From NCBI RefSeq assembly GCF_002927635.1, contig NZ_PRDS01000004.1:186001-250000 (forward strand): DNA of 64,000 nt, read 5' to 3'. How positions within the stretch are numbered: the first letter of the stretch is position 1; each line of letters opens with the position of its first letter. Made by a program: the position numbers and the translations under genes. Under the pieces are notes generated by a model, which saw nothing but the letters and a program-made list of their open reading frames with translations, was not told the origin of the DNA and ran no database searches. Of this stretch, positions 7,682-18,092 are shown one piece after another. The DNA is from Albidovulum inexpectatum (GTDB taxonomy: Bacteria > Pseudomonadota > Alphaproteobacteria > Rhodobacterales > Rhodobacteraceae).

Positions 7682-7794
7682 CCGTTACCCGCGCGCGGCT
7701 CCGGCCGGCGGCCCGGTGACGGTGAAATCCGCCCCACATGTCGCGCGCGGGTTCCCCCTTGCCTTGCCACTGCGGCCGGGTATTTCCTGGCGCC

Positions 7795-8718
7795 ATGACC
7801 AAGCTTGTCTTGCTGCACAGGGCCGACTCGATCTACGACGACGAACCCGACGTCGTCTATGACTTCCCGCGCCAATATCTGAAGGTAATGCAAGAGGGCG
7901 TCGGCGACTGGATCATCTATTACGAACCGGTCAAGGCCGGGCCGCGGGGCTATTTCGCCGTCGCCCGGATCGACGACATAATCCCCAAGCCCGGCGTCGA
8001 GGGGCGCTATCTTGCGCTGATCGCGCCCGGCAGCTTTCTGCCCTTCGACCGCGAGCTGCCGCGCGAGATCGACGGTCGCGCGCTGGAATCGTCTCTGGCC
8101 GGCCCCGATGGCCGCGCCACGACCGGCGGACTGGCGCAAAGCGCGGTGCGCCGCCTGTCCGAGGCCGACTTTGCGCGCATCGTCAATCTGGGCCTGCCGG
8201 CCGATCTGGAAACGATCGAAGACACGCGCTATGGCGCGCCCGCGGCCGGACTTGCCGAGGACCCCGCCCCCTTCGAGCGCCCGGTGATTGAGCGGCTCAC
8301 CCGTCGGCCCTATCGCGATGTCGCCTTCCGGCGAAAGGTGCGCGAGGCCTATGGCTATCGCTGCGCCATGTCGGGGCTGATGCTGCGCAATGGCGGCGGC
8401 CGCCCCGAGGTGCAGGCCGCCCATATCCGCCCGGTGGAACACGGCGGCAGCGACTCGGTCCGCAACGGGCTGGCCCTGTCGGGCACGCTGCACTGGATGT
8501 TCGATCGCGGCCTGATCTCGGTCGCCGAGGATTGCGAGACGATCCTCGTGTCGCGCAACAAGGTCCCGGGCGAGGTCATCGACCGCCTGCTGATCCCCGG
8601 CGGCAAGCTCTTGAAACCCCGCGATCCCAAACATGCGCCGCATCCCGCGAACCTGCGCTGGCACCGCGAGAACGTCTTTGGCCAGATGCCGACCGACGGC
8701 CCCGCGCCCTGGAACTGA
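7795..8718 (+). CDS. HNH endonuclease with N-terminal PUA/EVE-like domain, putative restriction enzyme
   Basis: A start at ATG 7795 gives 307 residues and begins at the conserved region; upstream sequence in this frame is not convincing. The C-terminal third carries an HNH_2-type nuclease: C-x2-SG then AAHIRPVEHGGSD, NGLAL, and LHWMFDRGLIS, which supply the His-Asn-His metal and catalytic residues. The N-terminal 110 residues contain the GDWIIYYEP and RGYFAVARI strands and end in FLPF. They look like a PUA-superfamily (EVE-like) module of the kind used to read modified bases. That combination is known in modification-dependent restriction enzymes. The nuclease call is firm; the modified-base reader is an inference. 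Confidence 0.82.
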   Translation: MTKLVLLHRADSIYDDEPDVVYDFPRQYLKVMQEGVGDWIIYYEPVKAGPRGYFAVARIDDIIPKPGVEGRYLALIAPGSFLPFDRELPREIDGRALESSLAGPDGRATTGGLAQSAVRRLSEADFARIVNLGLPADLETIEDTRYGAPAAGLAEDPAPFERPVIERLTRRPYRDVAFRRKVREAYGYRCAMSGLMLRNGGGRPEVQAAHIRPVEHGGSDSVRNGLALSGTLHWMFDRGLISVAEDCETILVSRNKVPGEVIDRLLIPGGKLLKPRDPKHAPHPANLRWHRENVFGQMPTDGPAPWN

Positions 8719-8753
8719 CGCAGGCCCGACGCGCGCGGCGGCCCCCCGCTGTT

Positions 8754-9992
8754 TCAGCCCCGATCCGCCACCCGCGCCTGATAGGCGTCAAGATCGGCCA
8801 TCAGCGCCGGCCCCGAGGGCACGTCCTCGCGCGCGCAAAATTCGGCCCAGACCGCGCCGAAGGGCAGGTCCTTGACCTCCTCGGTCACCACAAGGCGCGT
8901 GGTGAAGTCGAACGCCGCCTCGGCCGCGCGCAGGCGGTCCCATGGCAGCAGCAGCGCGCGCAGAAGTGCCTTCTGCATGTTGCGCGTGCCGATCACCCAG
9001 GCCGCGGTGCGGCTGATCGTGGCATCGAAGAAGTCGAGTCCCACATGGGTACGGTCCAGAAGACCGGTGCCCACTAGCTCCTGCGCGAGGGCCAGAACCT
9101 CGTCGTTCAGCAGGATCACATGGTCGCTGTCCCAGCGCATCGGACGGCTGACATGCAACAGGATGCCCGGCACGAAAGGCGCCACGGCGCTCAGTTTGTC
9201 GGCGACATTCTCGGTGGGATGGAAATGGCCCATGTCGAGACACAGAAGCGTGCCGCGCCGGATCGCGTAGCCCATGTAGAATTCGTGGCTGCCGATCGTG
9301 CAGGCCTCGACCCCGATGCCGAAGAGCTTCGATTCCACCGCGTCCAGCATGTGCGCCGGGTCATGGCGCGCCTGAAGCATCGCGTCCAGCGATTCCTCGA
9401 GCCGCCGCCGCGCGCCCATGCGATCTACGGGGTTGTCCTTGAACCCGTCGGGCACCCAGATGTTGTTGACCGCGGCGCTGCCCAGCTCCTGGCCCATGCG
9501 CGCGGCGATCTCGCGGCAGCGGCGGCCATGCTCGATCCAGAAGGCGCGGATGGCGGGATCGGGATGGGCCAGCGTCAGGTTGTCGTCGGCCTTCTCGTGC
9601 GCAAAGAAGGTGGGGTTGAAGTCAAGCCCCGCGCCCTGCTCCCGCGCCCAGTCCACCCAGGGCGCGAAATGCCGGTATTCGATCTCGTCGCGATCGGGGG
9701 CCTCGTCGGTGTCCAGATACATCGCATGCAGGTTCAGCCGGTGCGGCCCGGGGATCATCGCAAAGGCGAATTCCAGATCGGCGCGCAGCTCCCGGGGATT
9801 GCGCGCACGGCCCGGATGGTTGCCGGTCGCCTGGATGCCGCCGCCCGAATGGCCGCGCCGGCGCTCGAACCCGACGACATCGTCGCCCTGCCAGCAATGC
9901 AGCGAAATCGGGATCCGCCCCAGACGGGCGATCGCGGCTTCGGTATCGACGCCCCATTCGGCAAATCTCTCGCGTGCGTCCGCATAGCTCAT
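8754..9992 (-). CDS. rhaI: L-rhamnose isomerase
   Basis: The enzyme converts L-rhamnose to L-rhamnulose in the cytoplasm, the first committed step of the phosphorylative rhamnose pathway. The 412-residue length is close to the usual 410-430 for L-rhamnose isomerases. A start at 9992 was chosen because GGAGGACAG lies a few bases upstream and the protein begins MSYADARERF. Metal-binding and substrate regions with conserved His, Glu and Asp are visible: SLHCWQGDDVVGFE, HAMYLDTDEAP, CLDMGHFHPTENVADK and GLDFFDATISR. It follows rhaDE by 37 bases on the same strand, as in Rhizobium rhaDI operons. It is convergent with the HNH gene. Confidence 0.92.
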   Translation of the reverse strand: MSYADARERFAEWGVDTEAAIARLGRIPISLHCWQGDDVVGFERRRGHSGGGIQATGNHPGRARNPRELRADLEFAFAMIPGPHRLNLHAMYLDTDEAPDRDEIEYRHFAPWVDWAREQGAGLDFNPTFFAHEKADDNLTLAHPDPAIRAFWIEHGRRCREIAARMGQELGSAAVNNIWVPDGFKDNPVDRMGARRRLEESLDAMLQARHDPAHMLDAVESKLFGIGVEACTIGSHEFYMGYAIRRGTLLCLDMGHFHPTENVADKLSAVAPFVPGILLHVSRPMRWDSDHVILLNDEVLALAQELVGTGLLDRTHVGLDFFDATISRTAAWVIGTRNMQKALLRALLLPWDRLRAAEAAFDFTTRLVVTEEVKDLPFGAVWAEFCAREDVPSGPALMADLDAYQARVADRG

Positions 9993-10029
9993 GGCCTGTC
10001 CTCCCCCTGTCTTTCCCCGACCTTCCCGC

Positions 10030-12132
10030 TCAGCGCGGGAAGGCCTGCACGTTGCCGGCATCGACGTTCAGGATGTTGCCCGTCGACTTGGCCGACAGGT
10101 CGGCGGCGAAGAAATAGCAGGCCTCGGCCACGTCCTCGGGCAGGACCGAACGTTTCAGCAGCGAACGCTGACGATACATCTCTTCCAGCCCCTGCTTGTC
10201 GGTGCCATAGGTCGCGGCGCGCTGCTCCAGCCACTCGCCCTCCCAGATGCGCGAGCCGCGCAGGACCGCATCGGGATTGACCACGTTGACGCGGATCCCG
10301 GCCTCGGCGCCCTCGAGCGCCAGGCAGCGCGCCAGATGGATCTCCGAGGCCTTGGCCGTGCAATAGGCCGAGGCATTGGGCGAGGCCGCAAGACCGTTCT
10401 TCGAGGCCACGAACACCACCGACCCGCCCATCCCCTGGGCGCGCATCAGACGGAAGGCCTCGCGGCTGACCAGGAAATATCCGGTGGACAGGATCGCCAT
10501 GTTGCGGTTCCACAGCTCAAGCGAGGTTTCCTCGACCGGAGCGGAAGACGCGATGCCCGCATTCGACACCAGGATGTCGAGCCCGCCGAATTCGACCGCC
10601 GTCTCGGCGATGGCGCGGGCAACGGCGGCCTCGTCGGTGACATCCATCACGACGCTGCGCACCATGTCGCCGCCGTGCCGCTGCACCAGCCGGGCCTGGG
10701 TTGCCTCCAGCGCCTCGGCCGAGATATCGGCCAGCATCACGCAGGCGCCCTCGGACAGGTAGCGGTCGGCCACCGCCGCGCCGATCCCGCCCGCGCCCCC
10801 GGTGATCAGCGCCACCCGCCCGGCCAGCGATCTGGGCCTTGGCATCCGCTGCAGCTTGGCCTCCTCGAGCAGCCAGTATTCGATGTCGAAGGCCTCCTGT
10901 TCGGGCAGGCCGCGATAGCTGCTCACAAGGCTCGCGCCGCGCATGACATTGATCGCGTTCACGTAGAACTCGGCCGAGATGCGCGCCGTCGCCTTGTCGC
11001 GGGCAAAGGTGATCATGCCGACGCCGGGGACCAGGTAGACCACTGCGTTGGGGTCGCGCATGGGCGGGCTGTCGGGCCGCTTGCAGCGCTGGTAATAGGC
11101 GGCATAGTCGGCGCGGTAGGCATCGACCGCCTGCGACAGCCCCCCGAGAACGTCCTCGAGATTGCCGCGCGCCGGATCGAACCCGACCACCAGCGGCCGA
11201 ATCTTTGTGCGCAGGAAATGGTCCGGGCAGGACGTGCCAAGCGGCGCAAGATCGGGCATGGCGCGCGAATTGACGAAATCCAGCACCGCCTGCGAATCGT
11301 CGAAATGGCCGACCTTGTATTCCTCGCGCCCGATCAGACCGCGGATCGCGGGCATCAGCCGCGCGGCGATGCGGCGGCGCTCTTCCGCCGGAAGGCTCTC
11401 ATGGACGGCCCCGCCGAAAGGTGCGACACCCTCGGCGCGCTCGGCCAGCCAGGCGGTGGCGGTGTTGATGACCTCGATCGTCGTGTCATAGCAGGCCCGC
11501 GCCGTGTCGCCCCAGGTGAACAGCCCGTGACTTTCCAGCACGACCCCCACGGCATCGGGATTGTCCTGGCAGAACTTCTCCAGCCACAGGCCCAGCTCGA
11601 AGCCCGGACGCTTCCACGGCAGCCAGCCGACGCGGCCGCCGAAGATTTCCTGCGTCAGCGCGCGCGAATCGGCCGAGGCCGCGATCGCGATGATCGCATC
11701 GGCATGGACGTGATCGACATGGCGGTGCGGCACGAAGGCATGCAGCGGCGTGTCGATCGAGGCCGCGCGCGGATTGAGGTTGAAGGTGCAGTGCGGCAGA
11801 TAGCCGACCATCTCGTCTTCGTGCTCGACCCCGCGATACAGCTTCTTCAGCGCGCGCAACCGGTCCATGTAGAGCGTCGCGAAGCCGTCAAGCTTCATCG
11901 ATCCGATATCGCCGCCCGAGCCCTTGACCCACAGCACCTCGACCATCTCGCCGGTCAGCGGATCGCGCTCCATGATCTTGGCCGAGGTATTGCCCCCGCC
12001 ATAATTCGTCACCCGCTTGTCCGAACCAAGCAGGTTCGAGCGATACAGGAGCAGTTCCGACTCGCTCTTCCCGGCCGCCTCGGCCTCGTCCCAGCGGTTT
12101 TCAAGCAGCTGATCTTTGACGGATTTCAGCAA
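10030..12132 (-). CDS. rhaD: Bifunctional rhamnulose-1-phosphate aldolase / L-lactaldehyde dehydrogenase
   Basis: The 700-residue fusion has an N-terminal class II aldolase domain (about residues 1-400; TNYGGGNTSAK phosphate loop, ELGLWLEKF, HADAIIAIAASADS). It cleaves L-rhamnulose-1-phosphate to DHAP and L-lactaldehyde. The C-terminal short-chain dehydrogenase (about 430-700) has the nucleotide motif TGGAGGIG and the catalytic YxxxK (SAYCTAKA), and oxidises lactaldehyde to lactate. It is often called RhaDE. A TTG start at 12132 was chosen because GGGAGGA lies 5 bases upstream and the protein then begins at the conserved LKSVKDQLLENRWDEAEA. It is the first gene of the leftward rha operon, behind the divergent operator at 12204-12299. 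Confidence 0.93.
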   Translation of the reverse strand: MLKSVKDQLLENRWDEAEAAGKSESELLLYRSNLLGSDKRVTNYGGGNTSAKIMERDPLTGEMVEVLWVKGSGGDIGSMKLDGFATLYMDRLRALKKLYRGVEHEDEMVGYLPHCTFNLNPRAASIDTPLHAFVPHRHVDHVHADAIIAIAASADSRALTQEIFGGRVGWLPWKRPGFELGLWLEKFCQDNPDAVGVVLESHGLFTWGDTARACYDTTIEVINTATAWLAERAEGVAPFGGAVHESLPAEERRRIAARLMPAIRGLIGREEYKVGHFDDSQAVLDFVNSRAMPDLAPLGTSCPDHFLRTKIRPLVVGFDPARGNLEDVLGGLSQAVDAYRADYAAYYQRCKRPDSPPMRDPNAVVYLVPGVGMITFARDKATARISAEFYVNAINVMRGASLVSSYRGLPEQEAFDIEYWLLEEAKLQRMPRPRSLAGRVALITGGAGGIGAAVADRYLSEGACVMLADISAEALEATQARLVQRHGGDMVRSVVMDVTDEAAVARAIAETAVEFGGLDILVSNAGIASSAPVEETSLELWNRNMAILSTGYFLVSREAFRLMRAQGMGGSVVFVASKNGLAASPNASAYCTAKASEIHLARCLALEGAEAGIRVNVVNPDAVLRGSRIWEGEWLEQRAATYGTDKQGLEEMYRQRSLLKRSVLPEDVAEACYFFAADLSAKSTGNILNVDAGNVQAFPR

Positions 12133-12203
12133 GGGATCCTCCCATCTTCTGCCCTGGCGGCAACATGACCATTCGCGCGCAGGCTGCGCGGGATGCGGCG
12201 TTT

Positions 12204-12299
12204 TGTCAATCATTATCGATCATCTTCAGTCATTCTGCATTGCAGCATGATCGATTGTGATTGTTTTTGATTGACAGACACCCGAATCCCCACAATTCT
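12204..12299. promoter_or_regulatory. Divergent rha promoter/operator
   Basis: TGTCAATCA (12204-12212) and TGATTGACA (12268-12276) form a perfect 9-bp inverted repeat. Each arm contains a consensus -35 TTGACA pointing outward. Rightward, TTGACA 12271-12276 is followed after 17 bases by AATTCT (12294-12299), just before rhaR. Leftward, TTGACA is followed after 17 bases by a weak CAGCCT. Between them lie ATCGATCAT (12215-12223) with its reverse complement at 12247-12255, and three GATTG units (12253, 12259, 12269). RhaR is the natural binder and would block both -35 boxes. Confidence 0.6.
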
Positions 12300-12318
12300 C
12301 GGCGCAAGGGAGGACAAG

Positions 12319-13125
12319 ATGCACGAAACGGAACGGCACCGGATCATCCTGTCGGCGGTTCAGGAACGCCCCGTGGCGACCGTGGTCGAGCTGTGCGCGC
12401 TGACCGGCGCGTCCGAGGCGACGATCCGGCGCGACATCGCCACGCTACACATGCAGAAGAAGCTGCGCCGGGTGCGCGGCGGGGCCGAGGCGCTGACGCC
12501 GCCGCAATTCGTCGGCCTTGCCGGGCGGCCCTTCTCGGTCAACCAGACGCTGCGCACGCGTCAGAAACAGGCCATCGCCCGCGCCGCGGTCGAGATGTGC
12601 GAGGATGGCGAGGCAATCATCATCAACGGCGGCACGACCACCTTCCAGATGGTGCATCCGCTGGCTTCGCGCCGGCTGCAGATCTTCACCAATTCCTTTC
12701 CTATCGCCGAACACCTGCTGAAGCATTCCAAGAACACGATCATGGTGCCCGGCGGCGCGATCTATCGCGAACAGAACATCATCCTGTCGCCCTTCGACAA
12801 TGACGTCACGCGCAACTTCTATGCGCGGCGCATGTTCATGGGGGCACAGGGCATCGGTCCGGTCGGATTGATGGAGGCCGACCCGCTGCTGATCCAGGCC
12901 GAACAGAAGCTGATCGGCCAGGCGGACGAGCTGGTCGTGCTGGTGGACAGTTCCAAGTTTTCCCAGCGGTCCAGCCTGGTGCTGTGCCCGCTGGAGCGGA
13001 TCGGGACCATCGTCACCGACGAAGGCATCCCCGACAAGGCCGCGGCCATGATCGAGGCCGCGGGAATAAGCCTTCACGTCGTGCCCCTGGGCGCGTCGCA
13101 GGCCGAGGCGGGGGCGGCCTCCTGA
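12319..13125 (+). CDS. rhaR: DeoR-family transcriptional repressor of rhamnose genes
   Basis: This 268-residue DeoR-type regulator starts at ATG 12319, behind GGGAGGACAAG. Residues 1-60 form the N-terminal winged HTH with ELCALTGASEATIRRDIATLH, the DeoR recognition helix pattern. The rest is the sugar-phosphate-sensing domain with the IINGGTTTFQM and TNSFPIAEHLL strands, ending in the PLERIGTIVTDEGI block. In Rhizobium the equivalent RhaR represses the rha operons until a rhamnose pathway phosphate accumulates. It is the first gene of the rightward operon and faces rhaD, with the shared operator between. Confidence 0.88.
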   Translation: MHETERHRIILSAVQERPVATVVELCALTGASEATIRRDIATLHMQKKLRRVRGGAEALTPPQFVGLAGRPFSVNQTLRTRQKQAIARAAVEMCEDGEAIIINGGTTTFQMVHPLASRRLQIFTNSFPIAEHLLKHSKNTIMVPGGAIYREQNIILSPFDNDVTRNFYARRMFMGAQGIGPVGLMEADPLLIQAEQKLIGQADELVVLVDSSKFSQRSSLVLCPLERIGTIVTDEGIPDKAAAMIEAAGISLHVVPLGASQAEAGAAS

Positions 13126-13156
13126 CACGCCCCGGATCATCATGGGAGGAAGACAG

Positions 13157-14161
13157 ATGAAACGCAGACAAGTGATGGCGCTCGCGGCCGGGCTCGGCCT
13201 TGCCGCCAGCCTGATGGGCACCACGGCCATGGCGCAGGACAAGACGCGCATCGCGCTGGTGGTCAAGGCGCTTGGCATCGGCTTCTTCGAGGCGGCCGCC
13301 AAGGGCGCCGAGGAAGCGGCCGCCGAACTGGGCGATGTCGAGATCATCTATACCGGGCCGACCGACACCACGGCCGAGGGCCAGATCGAGGTGATCAACA
13401 GCCTGATCGCGCAGGGCGTCGATGCGATCGCGATTTCGGCCAACGATCCCGACGCGCTGGTGCCCGCGCTGAAGAAGGCAATGGACCGCGGCATCACGGT
13501 GATCTCGTGGGATTCGGGCGTCGCCCCCGAAGGGCGGCAGATGCATCTGAACCCCTCGTCCAACGAGCTGATCGGCCGGATGATCATCAAGCTTGCCGCC
13601 GACAACCTGCCCGACCAGACCGGCGAGGTCGCGGTGCTTTCGGCCTCGGCCACGGCCACGAACCAGAACATCTGGATCGAAGAGATGAAGAAGGCCATGC
13701 CGGACTATCCCAACATCAAGCTTCTCGGCGTGGTCTATGGCGACGACCTCGCGGACAAGTCCTATCGCGAGGCGATGGGCCTGATCCAGTCCTATCCCGA
13801 GCTTGACGCGATCATCGCGCCGACATCCGTGGGCATCGTCGCGGCCGCCCAGGCGGTCACCGATGCCGGCAAGATCGGCCAGATCAACGTCACCGGCCTT
13901 GGCCTGCCCTCGGAGATGGCCGGCCATGTCAAGTCGGGCGCATCGAAAAGCTTCGCCATCTGGAACCCGATCGACCTGGGCTATTCGGCCACGATGATCG
14001 CCTATCACCTGGCCCGTGGCGAGGCCGAGGCCCAGCCCGGAGCCGAGATCCCGATCGGCCGCATGGGCAAGGTGACGCTTGACGAAACCAACGCGGCGGC
14101 GATGGCCGAACCCTTTGTCTATGACGCGTCGAACATCGACCAGTTCAAGGACATCTTCTGA
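13157..14161 (+). CDS. rhaS: Rhamnose ABC transporter, periplasmic binding protein
   Basis: The 334-residue protein belongs to the ribose/xylose-type sugar-binding family (peripla_BP_4). A start at 13157 sits behind GGGAGGA. A signal peptide with a twin basic start (MKRRQ) runs to cleavage after AMA at about residue 27. The two alpha/beta lobes are recognisable: IALVVKALGIGFFEAAAKG, the SLIAQGVDAIAISANDP strand-turn, ISWDSG, and the late hinge segments. It captures L-rhamnose in the periplasm for RhaTPQ. A strong hairpin follows its stop, consistent with higher expression than the downstream membrane components. Confidence 0.9.
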   Translation: MKRRQVMALAAGLGLAASLMGTTAMAQDKTRIALVVKALGIGFFEAAAKGAEEAAAELGDVEIIYTGPTDTTAEGQIEVINSLIAQGVDAIAISANDPDALVPALKKAMDRGITVISWDSGVAPEGRQMHLNPSSNELIGRMIIKLAADNLPDQTGEVAVLSASATATNQNIWIEEMKKAMPDYPNIKLLGVVYGDDLADKSYREAMGLIQSYPELDAIIAPTSVGIVAAAQAVTDAGKIGQINVTGLGLPSEMAGHVKSGASKSFAIWNPIDLGYSATMIAYHLARGEAEAQPGAEIPIGRMGKVTLDETNAAAMAEPFVYDASNIDQFKDIF

Positions 14162-14172
14162 TCCCTGCATCC

Positions 14173-14197
14173 GGCGCGGACGGACCCCGTCCGCGCC
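14173..14197 (+). promoter_or_regulatory. Intercistronic GC hairpin after rhaS
   Basis: GGCGCGGACGG (14173-14183) pairs perfectly with CCGTCCGCGCC (14187-14197) across a 3-base loop. There is no T-run, so it is more likely an mRNA 3'-end stabiliser or partial attenuator between the binding-protein gene and rhaT than a full terminator. Confidence 0.6.
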
Positions 14198-14222
14198 CCC
14201 CTACCCTTGCATGGCCAGGACG

Positions 14223-15787
<1,565 letters not shown>

Positions 15788-15791
<4 letters not shown>

Positions 15792-16774
15792 GGCTGACGA
15801 GACTTCTGACAACGCGCGAGGCGCTGCTGGCGGCGGCCATCGCGCTGATGCTGGCGCTGATCGCGTCGCGCTTTCCGGCCTTCGTGGCGCCGGGCAACCT
15901 TGTGGCGGTGTTCAACGATACCGCGCCGCTGATCATCCTAGCGATCGGCCAGATGGTGGTGATCCTGACCCGTTGCATCGATCTTTCGGTGGCGGCGACG
16001 CTTGCGCTGACGGGCATGGTCGTGGCGATGCTGAACCTTGCCCATCCGGACCTGCCGGTCGCGGCGATCCTTGCCATCGCGGTGGCGCTTGGCTGCGGCC
16101 TCGGCATGATCAACGGGCTTCTGGTCTGGAAGCTCGACATCCCGCCCATCGTGGTCACGCTGGGCACGATGACGATCTATCGTGGCGCGGCCTTCCTGAT
16201 CTCGGGCGGCAAATGGGTGAACGCGCACGAGATGAGCGATGCCTTCAAGGCCTTTCCGCGCACGCAGATCCTGGGGATGCCGGTCATGAGCTGGATCGCG
16301 ATCCTCGTGGTCGTTGTGCTTGCGGTGCTGCTAGCGCGCACCGAAACCGGACGGGCCTTCTTCGCCGCGGGCGGCAATCCCGATGCGGCGACCTATGCTG
16401 GCATCGACGTCGGGCGCACGCGCTTTCTGGCCTTTGCGCTGTCGGGGGCGCTGGCGGGGCTGGTGGGCTATCTGTGGGTGGCGCGTTATGCCGTGGCGTA
16501 TGTCGATCTGGCGGCGGGCTTCGAACTTGACGTGGTCGCGGCCTGCGTGATCGGCGGGGTGGCGATCATGGGCGGCGTCGGCAGCGTCGCGGGCGCCGTG
16601 CTTGGCGCGCTGTTCCTGGGCGTAATCAAGAACGCGCTGCCGGTGATCGACGTCTCGCCCTTCTGGCAGATGGCGATCTCGGGCGCGGCGATCATCATCG
16701 CGGTGATCCTGAATGCCAAGGCGGGCCGCGCGCGCGGCCGCATCATCCTGCGTCAGACGGAGGCTGTGCAATGA
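15788..16774 (+). CDS. rhaP: Rhamnose ABC transporter permease
   Basis: The 328-residue protein has eight to ten hydrophobic helices and the family block (VLTRCIDLSVAATLALTGMV, then VVTLGTMTIYRGAAFLISGG) of RbsC/XylH-type permeases. The ATG at 15788, overlapping the rhaT stop by ATGA, was preferred to 15782 because GGGGAG is then 8 bases upstream instead of 2. It forms half of the membrane channel with RhaQ. Its stop overlaps the rhaQ start by 4 bases. Confidence 0.9.
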
Positions 16775-17772
16775 CCGGCATGAACCCGACGCGCGCGGCG
16801 GTGCGCACGATCCCCGACCGGCTGGAAAGCCCCGCGCGGCGCGCGCTGAAAAGCTGGGAGACGCTGCTTCTGGCCGTCGCATTGGCGATCTTCATCGCCA
16901 ACAGCCTTGCCTCTCCCTATTTCCTGGATCCGTGGAACCTGTCGGATGCCACCTTCAACTTCACCGAAAAGGCGATGATCGCCTTCGCCATGGCGCTGCT
17001 GATCATCGCCGGGGAAATCGACCTGTCCGTGGCCTCGACCATCGCTCTGGCCTCGACGGCCATGGGCGCGGCGGCCCAGCTCGGGGTCGGCACGCCGGGG
17101 CTGGTGGCGATCGGCCTTGCCGTGGGCCTTGCCTGCGGGGCGTTCAACGGCGCGCTGGTCACGGGGCTTGGCCTGCCCTCGATCGTGGTCACCATCGGCA
17201 CGATGAGCCTTTACCGCGGCATCAGCTACATCGTGCTGGGCGACCAGGCCTATCGCGGCTACCCGGCCGATTTCGCCTGGTTCGGGCAGGGCTATGCCTT
17301 TTGGGTGATCTCGGCGGAATTCGTCCTCTTTGCGCTCTTCGCGCTGCTGTTTGGCATCCTTCTGCATGCCACGAATTTCGGCCGCGCCGTCTATGCGATC
17401 GGCAACAATGCCACCGCGGCGGCCTTTTCGGGCATCCGCGTGGGCCGGGTGAAGTTCATCCTGTTCCTGCTGACGGGGCTGATGTCCGGGGTGGCGGCGG
17501 TGTGCCTGACCTCGCGGCTGGGCTCGACACGCCCGTCGATCGCGATGGGATGGGAGCTTGAGGTCGTGACCATGGTGGTGCTTGGCGGGGTCAGCATCCT
17601 TGGCGGGGCGGGCAGCATTCCGGGCGTGGTGATCGCGGCCTTCGTGATGGGGCTTGTCACCTTCGGGCTGGGGCTTCTGAACGTTCCGGGCATCGTGATG
17701 TCGATCGTGATCGGCGCGCTTCTGATCGCGGTGATCGCGCTGCCGCGCCTGTGGCGGAAATGGAGGGGATGA
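16771..17772 (+). CDS. rhaQ: Rhamnose ABC transporter permease
   Basis: This second permease subunit (333 residues) is homologous to RhaP, with LLIIAGEIDLSVASTIALAS and the later IVVTIGTMSLYRGISYIVLG block. It has a longer cytoplasmic N-terminus of about 30 residues before the first helix. It overlaps rhaP by 4 bases, and its stop directly abuts the rhaU start with no gap. A heterodimer of RhaP and RhaQ is expected for this importer type. Confidence 0.9.
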   Translation: MTGMNPTRAAVRTIPDRLESPARRALKSWETLLLAVALAIFIANSLASPYFLDPWNLSDATFNFTEKAMIAFAMALLIIAGEIDLSVASTIALASTAMGAAAQLGVGTPGLVAIGLAVGLACGAFNGALVTGLGLPSIVVTIGTMSLYRGISYIVLGDQAYRGYPADFAWFGQGYAFWVISAEFVLFALFALLFGILLHATNFGRAVYAIGNNATAAAFSGIRVGRVKFILFLLTGLMSGVAAVCLTSRLGSTRPSIAMGWELEVVTMVVLGGVSILGGAGSIPGVVIAAFVMGLVTFGLGLLNVPGIVMSIVIGALLIAVIALPRLWRKWRG

Positions 17773-18087
17773 ATGCAGAAATACGCGTTTCGCATGCGCC
17801 TGAAGCCCGGCTGCCGTGACGAATACCGCCGCCGGCACGACGCGATCTGGCCCGAACTGGTGGAGCTGCTGAAACAGGCGGGAATCTCGGATTACTCGAT
17901 CCATCTCGATCCCGAGACCGACGCGCTCTTCGCGGTGCTCTGGCGGCGGGACGACCACGGCACGGACGAACTGCCGCGCCATCCGGTGATGCGCCGCTGG
18001 TGGGACCACATGGCCGACATCATGGAGGTCCACCCCGACAACGAACCCGTCGCGGTGCCGCTCGAAACCCTGTTCCACATGGACTGA
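17773..18087 (+). CDS. rhaU: L-rhamnose mutarotase
   Basis: The 104-residue protein matches the YiiL/RhaM family of L-rhamnose mutarotases, which interconvert the alpha and beta anomers of L-rhamnose. The family features are present: the N-terminal [20 protein letters not shown], the central [19 protein letters not shown], and the C-terminal [18 protein letters not shown] with the conserved Trp-Trp pair and His. Its start codon follows the rhaQ stop directly, so translation is coupled. In Rhizobium leguminosarum the equivalent gene, rhaU, is needed for rhamnose use. Confidence 0.93.
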   Translation: MQKYAFRMRLKPGCRDEYRRRHDAIWPELVELLKQAGISDYSIHLDPETDALFAVLWRRDDHGTDELPRHPVMRRWWDHMADIMEVHPDNEPVAVPLETLFHMD

Positions 18088-18092
18088 GCAGC

